From contig CAXXFU010000004.1 in assembly GCA_963675235.2 (NCBI GenBank), forward strand, positions 124,001-188,000: 64,000 bases of DNA. Direction: 5' to 3'. Below are positions 34,859 through 44,682 of this stretch, in pieces. This DNA comes from JAHJQZ01 sp963675235. GTDB lineage: Bacteria > Pseudomonadota > Alphaproteobacteria > Rhizobiales > Devosiaceae. Below the pieces are notes generated by a model, which did not search any database, had not been told where the DNA came from, and saw nothing but the letters and a program-made list of their open reading frames with translations. Made by a program: the position numbers and the translations under genes. Within the stretch, counting starts at the first letter, position 1, and each line of letters opens with the position of its first letter.

Positions 34859-35356
34859 ATGAACGACACCCAAAGACCTGCCATTTTTCGCGACGCCGAC
34901 GCCGAGACGATTGCCCGTGTGTGCGCGCTTGTCGCTGCTTCCGGGCACGGCGCGCTGGCGACGCTCGAGCCGGAAACGGGACATCCTGTCGCGACGCGGG
35001 TCGGGCTTTCGACACTCGAAGACGGCTCGCCGCTGATCTTCGTTTCGATGCTCGCGGCCCACACGCCGGCGCTTCTCAGCGATTCACGCTGCTCGCTTCT
35101 CATCGGCGAGGTTGGCCGCGGCGACCCGGTGGCCCATCCGCGCGCAACGCTGTTCTGCCGGGCAGAGCGGATCGAACGCGAAACCGATGCGGGCAACGAT
35201 GCCCTCGCCCGCTATCTCGCCTCCAATCCCAAGGCGAAACTCTATGCCGGCCTGCCCGATTTCATCCTGTTCCGCCTCAGGATCGAGCGTGTCACCTATA
35301 ATGGCGGCTTCGGCAAGGCCTTCAGGATGAGCGGCGAGGCCTATTACGGAGGGTAG
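34859..35356 (+). CDS. pyridoxamine 5'-phosphate oxidase-fold (HugZ-like) protein
   Basis: 165 residues of the FMN-binding split-barrel superfamily: HGALATLEPETGHPVATRVG near residue 30, SMLAAHTPALLSDSRCSLLIG near 61, and HPRATLFCRAERI. C-terminal VTYNGGFGKAFRM resembles HugZ/heme-utilisation-type members, which bind heme or F420/FMN. It lacks the PdxH C-terminal domain, so it is not a PNP oxidase. It starts about 85 nt from glyS, divergently. Confidence 0.82.
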   Translation: MNDTQRPAIFRDADAETIARVCALVAASGHGALATLEPETGHPVATRVGLSTLEDGSPLIFVSMLAAHTPALLSDSRCSLLIGEVGRGDPVAHPRATLFCRAERIERETDAGNDALARYLASNPKAKLYAGLPDFILFRLRIERVTYNGGFGKAFRMSGEAYYGG

Positions 35357-35370
35357 AATTGCCTTCCGCC

Positions 35371-35661
35371 TCCCTCCCCCTTTTGGGGAGGGATCAAGGG
35401 TAGGATCGGCGAGGCGCCAGCCTCGCACGAGACAAGTTTCGGACGCCCGCGACCGCGAGGCACCCCACCCGACCCGGCTGCGCCGGGCCACCCTCCCCAT
35501 CAATGGGAGGGAAACGGGCCAATAGCTGCCAACCATCATCACAGCCACCCCCTCCACCGTCTCGCGACGGTTCCCCTCCCCCGCGCTGCGAGGGAGGATT
35601 GAAGCGGCACCATCCTTGTCTTCCCCATGCAATGGGGAGGGGGACCATGCAGAGCATGGTG
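35371..35661. repeat. tandem cluster of CTCCCC/GGGGAG palindromes (343-bp gap without a gene)
   Basis: The 35357-35699 gap has no gene but at least five hairpins. CCCTCCCC (35372-35379) pairs with GGGGAGGG (35385-35392). CCCGGC-TGC-GCCGGG lies at 35473-35487. CCCTCCC pairs with GGGAGGG around 35491-35511. ACCGTC-TCGC-GACGGT lies at 35556-35571. CCCCAT-GCA-ATGGGG (about 35623-35637) and ACCATGC-AGA-GCATGGT (about 35643-35660) follow. The sequence family differs from the 32.5-kb cluster. Such arrays are common dispersed intergenic repeats in rhizobia. Confidence 0.7.
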
Positions 35662-35699
35662 GAGGGGTTATGCCCTTCGACCCTAGGCCAGTACGATGC

Positions 35700-37622
<1,923 letters not shown>

Positions 37623-37646
37623 GATTTACCCCCACAAAAGAGCGGT

Positions 37647-38210
37647 TTAGCCGAAACTCACGTCCGGAACGGCCCGGTCGTTCGGATTGTCGAGTTCGAA
37701 ATACTCGGCCTTGGAAAACTGGAACATGTTGGCGACGATATTGGACGGGAAGCTTTCGACGGTGACGTTGAGATTGCGCACGGTGCCATTGTAGTAGCGC
37801 CGCGACATCTGGATCTCGTTCTCAACCGTCTGCAGCGATCCCTGGAACTCGAGGAACGTCGTGTTGGCCTTGAGGTCCGGATAGGCCTCGGCCACGGCAA
37901 ACAACTTGCCGAGCGCCTGGGTCAGCATGCCCTCGGCCCTGCCGCGTTCGGCCGGACCGGCATTGCCGGCGGCCTGCACCGAGGCGCGGGCCTCGGTCAC
38001 CGCTTCGAGCGTCTGGCGCTCGTGGGTCATGTAGCCCTTCACCGTTTCGAGCATGTTGGGGATGAGATCGGCGCGGCGCTTCAACTGCACGTCGATGCCG
38101 GACCACCCTTCCTCGGCGAGCTGGCGGTTCCTGACCAGCGAGTTGTAGATGAAAATCGCATAGCCGGCCGCGACCACAATGATGAGAAGGAGAATCCAGA
38201 AAAATTCCAT
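37647..38210 (-). CDS. LemA family protein
   Basis: 187 residues. One N-terminal transmembrane segment (FFWILLLIIVVAAGYAIFIY) is followed by the LemA helical domain: YNSLVRNRQLAEEGWSGIDV near residue 20, RRADLIPNMLETVKGYMTHE near 43, and SRRYYNGTVRNLNVTVESFP near 140. Its biochemical role is unclear. The ATG at 38210 has GGGAGG upstream; the frame to 38387 is unsupported. It is probably co-transcribed with DUF2207. Confidence 0.93.
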   Translation of the reverse strand: MEFFWILLLIIVVAAGYAIFIYNSLVRNRQLAEEGWSGIDVQLKRRADLIPNMLETVKGYMTHERQTLEAVTEARASVQAAGNAGPAERGRAEGMLTQALGKLFAVAEAYPDLKANTTFLEFQGSLQTVENEIQMSRRYYNGTVRNLNVTVESFPSNIVANMFQFSKAEYFELDNPNDRAVPDVSFG

Positions 38211-38429
38211 TTTGCGTGCGCCTCCCGATACTTGCTTCCTTGGCAGAATACTCGCACCGGTGCGGGCGAAGCTCAAGTCGCACCGCCATGCACCGCACAT
38301 TATTCGCGTTGGCGCATGGAGCCCGCCAGGAAGGCGAATACGCCGCACCGCGCCGGCGCGGCTTTCACTTGAACGGCCTGGAAGCACTTCATACCTGCTT
38401 GACGATGCCGAAACCCCGGGAGCACCGAT

Positions 38430-38906
38430 ATGGCCGGTTCCAGCAACTCGATCCTGCTACGTTTTCCGCCCATCGCCCTGTTCGTCATCGTCTTCCTGGC
38501 CGGCTTCGCCATCGAGGTTCTGGCTCTCGGCGCGCCTCATCCTGCGGCGCCCGACGATCCGCTGTTCTGGATCGGGCTGGTCGTATCGCTTCCTGCTGCC
38601 TATTTCGGGATCGGCGCCTGGGCCATGTTCCGCATGCGTCATCTGGCGCTGATGCCCGGAGATGCACTGAAAAAGCTGGTCGATGACGGGCCGTTCCGGT
38701 TCTCGCGCAACCCGATGTATCTCGGGCTGGCCCTGCTTCATCTCGCGCTCAGTCTGCTGCTCGGCCTGCCGCTGACGGCGCTGACGCTGTTCGTCTCGCT
38801 GGCCATCATGCAGTTCATCGTCATCCCCTTCGAGGAAGACTGCATGGCCAAGAGCTTCGGCGCCGACTATGCCGATTACCGTCAGCGCGTCAGGCGCTGG
38901 ATCTAG
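38430..38906 (+). CDS. isoprenylcysteine carboxyl methyltransferase family membrane protein
   Basis: 158 residues with four hydrophobic spans. The C-terminal methyltransferase signature is present: DGPFRFSRNPMYLGLALLH (RNPMYLG near residue 93), then IPFEEDCMAKSFGADYADY with the glutamate pair and RVRRWI. Bacterial ICMT/PEMT-like proteins methylate unknown lipids or small molecules. It is divergent from lemA and overlaps the next gene's stop by 4 nt. Confidence 0.85.
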   Translation: MAGSSNSILLRFPPIALFVIVFLAGFAIEVLALGAPHPAAPDDPLFWIGLVVSLPAAYFGIGAWAMFRMRHLALMPGDALKKLVDDGPFRFSRNPMYLGLALLHLALSLLLGLPLTALTLFVSLAIMQFIVIPFEEDCMAKSFGADYADYRQRVRRWI

Positions 38907-39538
38907 ACCGATCCCTGTGGCGCGTTCTCGACCGGTTCGGGCGCAGCCGCCCCCTCGCCCTGCGGACCGGCGCGGGGCCCGACAAGATCGTCCGGCACGT
39001 CGCGCGGATCGATGGTCTTCGGCTTGAACTTCCGCATCAGCCCATAGGTCGCGGGAATGGTCACCGCGACGAAGGCGAACAGACCGAGCATGACCGGCTG
39101 CGGCGACAGCTCGAAGGCACCGATGACCACAAGCAGCACGGCGGCGAGTACGATCAGCATGCCTATCGCAACCCTGAGCATGGCGAGATCAAGCGGCCTG
39201 CCGCGGGTGAAGACAGCATCCGGAGTAGCGTCGGCAATCCTTGCGAGCAATTCCCGGACGAAAGGGCCATAGGCGGCGGCGCGGTTCTCGCAGGAGGTTA
39301 TGCTGGCGAAATGCACCGTGCCGAAGACGAGGCGCTTCCCGTTCTTCGGCCGGATCGTGCAATTGGCCGCCATACCGTATTGCGACATGCCGACCGTCAG
39401 GTTCACTTGGCGCACATTGTCATAGGCGATGCGCCCCTCGCCGCTCTCACTTGTCCTCACCAGTGCATCCGGCAACAAGCGAAAGTGCATTTCCTTTTCG
39501 ATCAACCGTGAGCGGATGTCGTAGGTCGTCTTGGCCAT
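38903..39538 (-). CDS. membrane protein of unknown function
   Basis: 211 residues from ATG 39538. An N-terminal soluble domain of about 120 residues (RSRLIEKEMHFRLLPDALVR, IAYDNVRQVNLT, KNGKRLVFGTVHF) looks like a pleckstrin-like beta fold. Two membrane segments follow (LRVAIGMLIVLAAVLLVVIG and VMLGLFAFVAVTIPATYG), then an acidic proline-rich tail. I do not recognise a named family. It converges on the methyltransferase-like gene. Confidence 0.62.
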   Translation of the reverse strand: MAKTTYDIRSRLIEKEMHFRLLPDALVRTSESGEGRIAYDNVRQVNLTVGMSQYGMAANCTIRPKNGKRLVFGTVHFASITSCENRAAAYGPFVRELLARIADATPDAVFTRGRPLDLAMLRVAIGMLIVLAAVLLVVIGAFELSPQPVMLGLFAFVAVTIPATYGLMRKFKPKTIDPRDVPDDLVGPRAGPQGEGAAAPEPVENAPQGSV

Positions 39539-39776
39539 TGTCTCCCCCCGGAACAGACCAGCGTGACCAAGTATTTGCGCAGGAACGCTTGTCGGCAAGC
39601 AGCGCAAGTTGCGACCTGTTGGGCAAAAAAGAACCGGGATCGCGGTCCCGGTTCTTGTGCTTGATCTTTCTGGAATAGGTCTTGCGGCTTCTCACCACCT
39701 GGGCCCGATGCCGGGCCTCGGCTAGCGACCGCGCCGCAAGGTTTTGCGGCGTGCCTGGTTTTCGCTTTCCGGACAT
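39447..39776 (-). CDS. small basic protein with transcription terminator inside its frame (boundaries uncertain)
   Basis: From ATG 39776 the frame gives a very basic start: MSGKRKPGTPQNLAARSLAE, then RQ-free stretches such as RAQVVRSRKTYSRKIKHKNR. This resembles short arginine/lysine-rich Rhizobiales proteins. After about 45 codons it runs through a perfect hairpin and T-run (39625-39656), then on to 39447, overlapping the start of the next gene. Either the real protein ends about residue 50-60 through a base error or alternative end, or the tail is real. Gene likely, 3' end doubtful. Confidence 0.4.
   Translation of the reverse strand: MSGKRKPGTPQNLAARSLAEARHRAQVVRSRKTYSRKIKHKNRDRDPGSFLPNRSQLALLADKRSCANTWSRWSVPGGDNGQDDLRHPLTVDRKGNALSLVAGCTGEDK
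39625..39656 (-). terminator. strong intrinsic terminator inside or after the small basic gene
   Basis: AAGAACCGGGA (39629-39639) pairs perfectly over 11 bp with TCCCGGTTCTT (39646-39656), with a six-base loop. On the minus strand it is followed by a T-run (complement of AAAAAA at 39625-39630). It would end leftward transcription before the gene at 38903-39538, which would then need its own promoter in the following 85 bp. Confidence 0.8.
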
Positions 39777-39946
39777 TCTTGATCTCCTAATAAAAATCGC
39801 CCGCTACTCTGGAAACAAATCAGAAAACAGGCAATAATTCAGGAGCGGACTCAGCTGAACATTTGAATTATAAAAAGCCTGCTTTTCAGTTGACTTGCAA
39901 CTGTTCGTCGAGTCCGTCCACTGAAGATTGGGGGGAATACCACATC

Positions 39947-40117
39947 ATGAATATCAGTGCACCCAAGCAGATCACCGTCATCGTCGCCATCATCCTGGTC
40001 ATCCTCGGGCTGCTGCCGATGTTCGGCCTGGGCTTCGGCGTCGAAACCCTTCTGAGCTGGGGCGTCCTGGCCGGATTCATCGTCCTGCTGGCCGGCGTTC
40101 TGTTCGAAGGCGTGTGA
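39947..40117 (+). CDS. small two-span membrane protein
   Basis: 56 residues: MNISAPKQITVIVAIILVI, then two hydrophobic segments with a short polar turn (GLGFGVETLLSWG) and a C-terminal LLAGVLFEGV. GGGGGGA lies 8 nt ahead of the ATG, and the region before it is AT-rich with a TTGACT (39893-39898) suited to a promoter. I know no function; it looks like the small single-gene membrane proteins common in alphaproteobacteria. Confidence 0.6.
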   Translation: MNISAPKQITVIVAIILVILGLLPMFGLGFGVETLLSWGVLAGFIVLLAGVLFEGV

Positions 40118-40227
40118 CGCCTGACGACACTCCGTGAAAATCATGGGCAGCGCATCGTGCGCCGCCCGCTTCACGCGTAAGCAAAACAAGCTTCCGGAGC
40201 CCATCGCTGCAACCGGTTCCTGGCGCG

Positions 40228-40746
40228 CTACAGTGCCATGATCATGTGGATGTCTTCGGGCTCGAGAGCAAGCAGCTCGGGAATGGGCTGGTCGGTCGGT
40301 GCGAAACCTGCATCGAGGTAGAAACCGACTGCCGAGCGCGTCGGCGTCGCCGTGACATAGAGCTGCGTGTGGCCACTGTTGCGGGCCTCGGCAAGAACCG
40401 TCTGGAACAGCTGCGCGCCAAGGCCATGTCTGCGCCAGCCTGCCGTGACATGCAAAAAGGACAATTGCGCCATGCCCGGCGCGATGTTCGGGGTCACCAT
40501 GGCGATGCCGATCAGGCTGTCGCCGTCGAACGCTCCCACCGCCCGCGCGCTGCGCCGCATGTGACCGCGGCAGAATTCGATGGTTTCTGGCAGATCGTCC
40601 CAGCCGCCATCAAACGGCGTTATCGGTTCGAGTCGGATATCGCACCCTGTCTGCCTGTAGAAGGCATCGACATGTTCCATGCGATCGATCTCGACGATCC
40701 GATCGACGTCCTCGAGGCTCAAATCCCTGAAAACCGGCGTCGCCAT
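40228..40746 (-). CDS. GNAT family N-acetyltransferase
   Basis: 172 residues. The acetyl-CoA motif A is HVTAGWRRHGLGAQLFQTVL near residue 98 (the R/Q-x-x-G-x-G/A loop), followed by the C-terminal AVGFYLDAGFAPTD typical of the fold. N-terminal VFRDLSLEDVDRIVEIDRME is family-like. Substrate unknown. Monocistronic and leftward. Confidence 0.85.
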   Translation of the reverse strand: MATPVFRDLSLEDVDRIVEIDRMEHVDAFYRQTGCDIRLEPITPFDGGWDDLPETIEFCRGHMRRSARAVGAFDGDSLIGIAMVTPNIAPGMAQLSFLHVTAGWRRHGLGAQLFQTVLAEARNSGHTQLYVTATPTRSAVGFYLDAGFAPTDQPIPELLALEPEDIHMIMAL

Positions 40747-40865
40747 GGCTCGAAGACCTTCGGTTCGGGCCTACTCCGCGCCGACATCTGCCTGTTCATG
40801 GTCGGCTAGGTGGACATAAATGTTTCAATGCACCCGCAATCGGATCTAATATAGTATTCGTGTTT

Positions 40866-41501
40866 CTACTTATTGCTACAAAATGCTTTTCCCAATTTGC
40901 TTTTCTCCATTTTATTTATAGTTACGCCGAATCGAGACTCATCTCCATATATGACCGCAAGTGTCCTCTCATTTAAATTAATCCCATCCAGCTGATCAGA
41001 ATAAGTTCGAAATCCGTCAATTCTCAGATCTGGATCTAGAACTTTCACATCAATATCACCCGGCCATTTATGATCAAAATTTTGTTTCGCCACAACGTAT
41101 CCGCATAATACTGATTCCTCCTTTTCGGAATTATTGTGGAATAATATTAGAACTGACCTTGGAAATATAACAATAGATGAATATATTGCGAGACAAGATA
41201 AAACTATAATCCCTATATTTCCAATATTATTTTTGGCGTATCTACCTGCATACCGCTCGTCTTGTATCGCGAAGCTATGCGCGCTCTTAAATACAAATAT
41301 TGAGAACCCCAAAAACGACATGGATAATAATAAACTCAGAAAAATAAATAGCGGAGAGTATACCCATTTTGGAGCAGCGTAATTTGGCGAATAAGAATAC
41401 GTAAATGTTAAAACACAAATAATCGCCAAAAAGGAGAAGTAAAATACGGCAATCGCAGTCTTTCTCACGAGAACAGCAATTCGTGAGCTGCGCATACTCA
41501 T
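40866..41501 (-). CDS. AT-rich orphan membrane protein, probably acquired
   Basis: 211 residues with three hydrophobic spans near residues 15-35, 47-70 and 95-118 (IAVFYFSFLAIICVLTF, FIFLSLLLSMSFLGFSIFVF, IGIIVLSCLAIYSSIVIF), then a soluble C-terminal domain of about 85 residues. Base composition is far from its neighbours: 41161-41220 has 15 G+C of 60, and 41101-41160 has 21 of 60, while adjacent genes are near two-thirds G+C. Codons are AT-rich to match. It starts 10 nt after glyQ on the same strand. I recognise no family. A second ATG lies two codons in. Confidence 0.72.
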   Translation of the reverse strand: MSMRSSRIAVLVRKTAIAVFYFSFLAIICVLTFTYSYSPNYAAPKWVYSPLFIFLSLLLSMSFLGFSIFVFKSAHSFAIQDERYAGRYAKNNIGNIGIIVLSCLAIYSSIVIFPRSVLILFHNNSEKEESVLCGYVVAKQNFDHKWPGDIDVKVLDPDLRIDGFRTYSDQLDGINLNERTLAVIYGDESRFGVTINKMEKSKLGKAFCSNK

Positions 41502-41511
41502 TTAGGGCACA

Positions 41512-42435
41512 CTACGCCGCGCCGCCGCCGGCGGTCTTCAGCCAAGCGCCGCCGCAGGCCTTGGCTAGTTCGCGGATCCTGAGGATGTAGGACTGGCGTT
41601 CGGTGACCGAGATCACCCCGCGCGCGTCGAGCAGGTTGAAGTAGTGCGAGGCCTTGATGCACTGCTCGTATGCAGGCAGCGCCAAGAGGTGCTTGTCGCC
41701 CTGATCGCCCTTTTCGAGTAGCGCCTTGCACTCGGCCTCGGCGTCGGCGAAGTGCCGGAACAGCATCTCGGTATCGGCGTATTCGAAATTGTAGCGCGAA
41801 CTCTCCTGCTCGTTCTGCAGGAAGACGTCACCATAGGTGACCTTGTCGTTCTCACCGCCGTTGAAGTTCAGGTCATAGACGTTCTCGACATCCTGGATAT
41901 ACATGGCGAGGCGCTCGAGCCCGTAGGTCAGTTCGCCCGCGACCGGGTTGCAGTCGAAACCGGCGACCTGTTGGAAATAGGTGAACTGGGAAACTTCCAT
42001 CCCGTCGCACCACACTTCCCAGCCGAGGCCCCAGGCACCGAGCGTCGGGCTCTCCCAGTCGTCCTCGACGAAACGCAGGTCGTGGACCTTGGGATCGATG
42101 CCGATGGCATAAAGCGATTCCAGGTAGAGCTGCTGGATTTCGGGCGGCGACGGCTTCAGGATCACCTGGAACTGGTAGTAGTGCTGCAGCCGGTTCGGGT
42201 TCTCGCCATAGCGTCCGTCGGTCGGCCGGCGCGAGGGCTGCACATAGGCGGCGTTCCACGTCTTCGGCCCCAATGCCCGCAAGGTCGTTGCCGGATGGAA
42301 GGTGCCGGCGCCCATCTGCATGTCGTAGGGCTGCAGGATGACGCAACCCTTGGCCGCCCAGTAATCCTGCAGCGTCAGGATCAGGCCCTGGAACGAAGTT
42401 TTCGGGTCGAGATAGGCGGGACGAGTATCGGTCAT
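41512..42435 (-). CDS. glyQ: glycine--tRNA ligase alpha subunit
   Basis: 307 residues, full length. Class II catalytic motifs are in FQGLILTLQDYWAAKGCVIL and GAGTFHPATTLRALGPK near the N-terminus, AYVQPSRRPTDGRYGENPNR near residue 67 (motif 2), and VAGELTYGLERLAMYIQ near 165 (motif 3). It aminoacylates tRNA-Gly together with GlyS. The partner gene glyS is 6.7 kb away. Confidence 0.97.
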   Translation of the reverse strand: MTDTRPAYLDPKTSFQGLILTLQDYWAAKGCVILQPYDMQMGAGTFHPATTLRALGPKTWNAAYVQPSRRPTDGRYGENPNRLQHYYQFQVILKPSPPEIQQLYLESLYAIGIDPKVHDLRFVEDDWESPTLGAWGLGWEVWCDGMEVSQFTYFQQVAGFDCNPVAGELTYGLERLAMYIQDVENVYDLNFNGGENDKVTYGDVFLQNEQESSRYNFEYADTEMLFRHFADAEAECKALLEKGDQGDKHLLALPAYEQCIKASHYFNLLDARGVISVTERQSYILRIRELAKACGGAWLKTAGGGAA

Positions 42436-42512
42436 GGGGATGGTCCGTCGGGACGGGAAATTCGCGGCGGACCCTAGTGGCGTGCTCGGGGGCGGTCAAG
42501 CGGCATGCACGC

Positions 42513-43472
42513 CTAGGACGTGAGGCGAATAATCCGCACCGCATACCATCCGGCCGAGGAGACCGCACCAACCGGCATATCCGCCAGGGCGTCGATCTTC
42601 CGGCGCGTCACATTGAACCTTTGTGGATCGAGGTGCTGCTCGATGAAACCGAGCCCCGGCGCATAAGCAAACAGCCCTCCGGGCTTGAGCGCATCGAGAA
42701 TGCGCATGTAGTGCCGGGCATAGCGCACTGCCCGCTCGGTCCTGCCGAGATGGGCGTTGAGGAAATGCAGGGAAAACGAATGGTGGGCGATGATGGTGCC
42801 CCACGAACCGGGCGCGAGCGGCGCGTCGAACCACGATCCCTGGAACAGGCCTGGACTTTCCGCCACCAACCGGTCGATGCCATAGGCATCGCGCCCGGTC
42901 TGCCTCAAATAGGCGACGAGCGTGGCAGCGCGCCCGCATCCGAGATCGAGAATTGGTCCCATGAGATCGACGGAATCGAGGCCAAGCAGATCGAGCTGCA
43001 ATAGCGCGCTGTAGGAACCGCAGACGACAGTGTCATCGGCCGTATCGGCCCACTCGAGCGCATCGACCTCGGCAAGCCGGGACCGGGTCCATGCGCAAAG
43101 GCGGTCGTGATGGGCGACGAGCGGCGGACACTCCGTCGACGTCGAGACCCCCGCCGACAGCCAGTCGCGCGTTTCGGCAACGAACTGACGATAGATGGCG
43201 CCAAGATCGCGCCGCTCGGCATCGCCGAGCTCAAGATACTGATACTGCTCGGCGAGGAAATCATACATGCCGGCGGCCATGCGTGCCGCCATCGCCTCGC
43301 GCGTGTCCGCTTGGTCGAACTGCTTGAGCAGTCCGGCATGATTCTGTGCGATTGCCGTTTCGATCCGTGCCGACATCTGCCGCAGCTCCGGCTCATGGCG
43401 GGCAACGTCCTGGATGCTGAAACGGGCGCTATCCCGCAGCCTCAAGGCCAATATGTGCTCGAATGCGTCCAT
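42513..43472 (-). CDS. SAM-dependent methyltransferase with unassigned N-terminal domain
   Basis: 319 residues from ATG 43472. The first 180 residues are helical and not familiar to me. A Rossmann-type methyltransferase follows with motif I GPILDLGCGRAATLVAYL near residue 190, then YGIDRLV and the late ALKPGGLFAYAPGLGFIEQH. A long N-terminal helical module ahead of the methyltransferase is unusual for small-molecule enzymes, so the target may be a larger molecule. The substrate is unknown. It lies between glyQ and a terminator behind cheW. Confidence 0.72.
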   Translation of the reverse strand: MDAFEHILALRLRDSARFSIQDVARHEPELRQMSARIETAIAQNHAGLLKQFDQADTREAMAARMAAGMYDFLAEQYQYLELGDAERRDLGAIYRQFVAETRDWLSAGVSTSTECPPLVAHHDRLCAWTRSRLAEVDALEWADTADDTVVCGSYSALLQLDLLGLDSVDLMGPILDLGCGRAATLVAYLRQTGRDAYGIDRLVAESPGLFQGSWFDAPLAPGSWGTIIAHHSFSLHFLNAHLGRTERAVRYARHYMRILDALKPGGLFAYAPGLGFIEQHLDPQRFNVTRRKIDALADMPVGAVSSAGWYAVRIIRLTS

Positions 43473-43593
43473 GCTCCGGCTCCCGGACGGCAAGCTCGAC
43501 CTGCCGGCATTCGGGTTCAACCGGCGAAATGCCACGGCAAGGTTGCACTGCCCCTGCCGGTGCGCGGCAGTTCGCAGTCAATGGCCCAAATGC

Positions 43594-43615
43594 AAAACGG
43601 CGCCCGAAGGCGCCG
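43594..43615 (-). terminator. intrinsic terminator downstream of cheW
   Basis: On the minus strand CGGCGCC-TTCG-GGCGCCG is a seven-pair stem with a stable UUCG loop, followed by TTTT (complement of 43594-43597). It is 28 nt past the cheW stop. Confidence 0.85.
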
Positions 43616-43642
43616 CCATGAAACGGAGACGCAACCGTTCGC

Positions 43643-44119
43643 TCAGTTGAACAGAACGTTCAGATCGAGAATGGAGATCAGCTTGTCCTCAGTGCGGACG
43701 ATGGTCCAGACCTTGCCATCCTTTTCCGGCGGATCGGCGAAGTTCTTCGGCTCCGCATCGACGATATCGGAGACATTGTCGACCGCAAGCCCGACGTCGC
43801 GGCCATTGATGGCAACGACCAGCACCACCTGCCCGGTCCGCTCCTCATCGCTGCGGCCGCCCGAGCCGAGCACTGCCGACAGGTCGAACACCTCGACGAT
43901 GCACCCGCGAATGTCGAGTACCCCGCATGCGCCGAACCCCTGGTCGGGCAATTGCGTGGTTGGCGTCCAGCTGCGGATTTCGCGCACGGCCATGATGTCG
44001 ATGCCATAGGCATTTTTGCCAATGCCGAAGGTCACGAATTGGCGCGTCGTGTAGAGGCCAGCCTCGTTCTCGGGCATCTGGGGCTCGGAATGATCAAGCA
44101 TGGGGGCAGCAGTGCTCAT
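43643..44119 (-). CDS. CheW-like chemotaxis coupling protein, orphan
   Basis: 158 residues. The CheW domain is complete: RQFVTFGIGKNAYGIDIMAV near residue 27, VREIRSWTPTTQLPD, GVLDIRGCIVEVFDLSAVLG near 70 and a late LISILDLNVLF. CheW links chemoreceptors to the kinase CheA; no che genes are near, so its signalling partner lies elsewhere. The ATG at 44119 has GAGG upstream; a longer frame to 44383 is unsupported. A UUCG terminator follows. Confidence 0.88.
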   Translation of the reverse strand: MSTAAPMLDHSEPQMPENEAGLYTTRQFVTFGIGKNAYGIDIMAVREIRSWTPTTQLPDQGFGACGVLDIRGCIVEVFDLSAVLGSGGRSDEERTGQVVLVVAINGRDVGLAVDNVSDIVDAEPKNFADPPEKDGKVWTIVRTEDKLISILDLNVLFN

Positions 44120-44454
44120 GGCAAATCGATCCTCAACTGCAACGTCGCACACGGCCTTGCCGGCCGGATGCCATAACGCCTTCGGGTCCGCAGCGCCGCC
44201 GGGATGGTCTTTGCTTCCACACGTGGCGCAAGTTCTCTGCAACCACTCTAGCCGGACGATGTTAATGCAATAGAAACGAAATCCGCCCGAATTTGAAAAA
44301 CAGGCATGTGTCAAAACTGCGTTTTCTATCCAGTTGCTGGCCGCTGCCGGGTAAAACGCGTTCGGGCGAAGGTTTCGTGCCATTCATAGTGCATGGGCAC
44401 TGATGATTCGCCGGCCGGGCGCGGCCCGGCATGTGGCCGCCCGAATCGGGGCAT
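44120..44454. other. 335-bp gap between cheW and the small membrane gene
   Basis: No gene seen. The half nearest cheW is the likely cheW promoter region. A perfect hairpin GCCGGGC-GCG-GCCCGGC (44414-44430) lies 25 nt beyond the stop of the 72-residue gene at 44455-44673. It has no T-run, so it may be an mRNA end stabiliser or weak terminator. Confidence 0.5.
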
Positions 44455-44673
44455 TCAGAGCCGGTCTTCGTCCTTCTTGCGGAAAACGCCATCCTCGTCG
44501 CGCTTCAGATCGATGACATCGGGCCGCTGGCGTTCCTTGAGGTCACGTTCACGGACCTTCTCGTCCATCTCGCGAAAACGCCCCTTCCAGTCGTCGATGA
44601 TCTTCTTGATAGCGAAATAGACGATGCCGGCGATGACGGCATAGATGACGATGCGCAGAACGATGCCGGACAT
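44455..44673 (-). CDS. small membrane-anchored protein downstream of S49 peptidase
   Basis: 72 residues. One N-terminal membrane span (IVLRIVIYAVIAGIVYFAIK) is followed by a highly charged, probably helical tail (DDWKGRFREMDEKVRERDLK). It starts 9 nt after the S49 peptidase gene on the same strand, so the two are likely co-transcribed, and it may be an accessory to the protease. Its family is unnamed to me. Confidence 0.6.
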   Translation of the reverse strand: MSGIVLRIVIYAVIAGIVYFAIKKIIDDWKGRFREMDEKVRERDLKERQRPDVIDLKRDEDGVFRKKDEDRL

Positions 44674-44682
44674 ATATTGGTC

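Noticed and set aside
32460..35661. CRISPR array in either palindrome cluster
   Set aside because: The repeats are not identical, are irregularly spaced and differ in orientation, and no cas genes are present.
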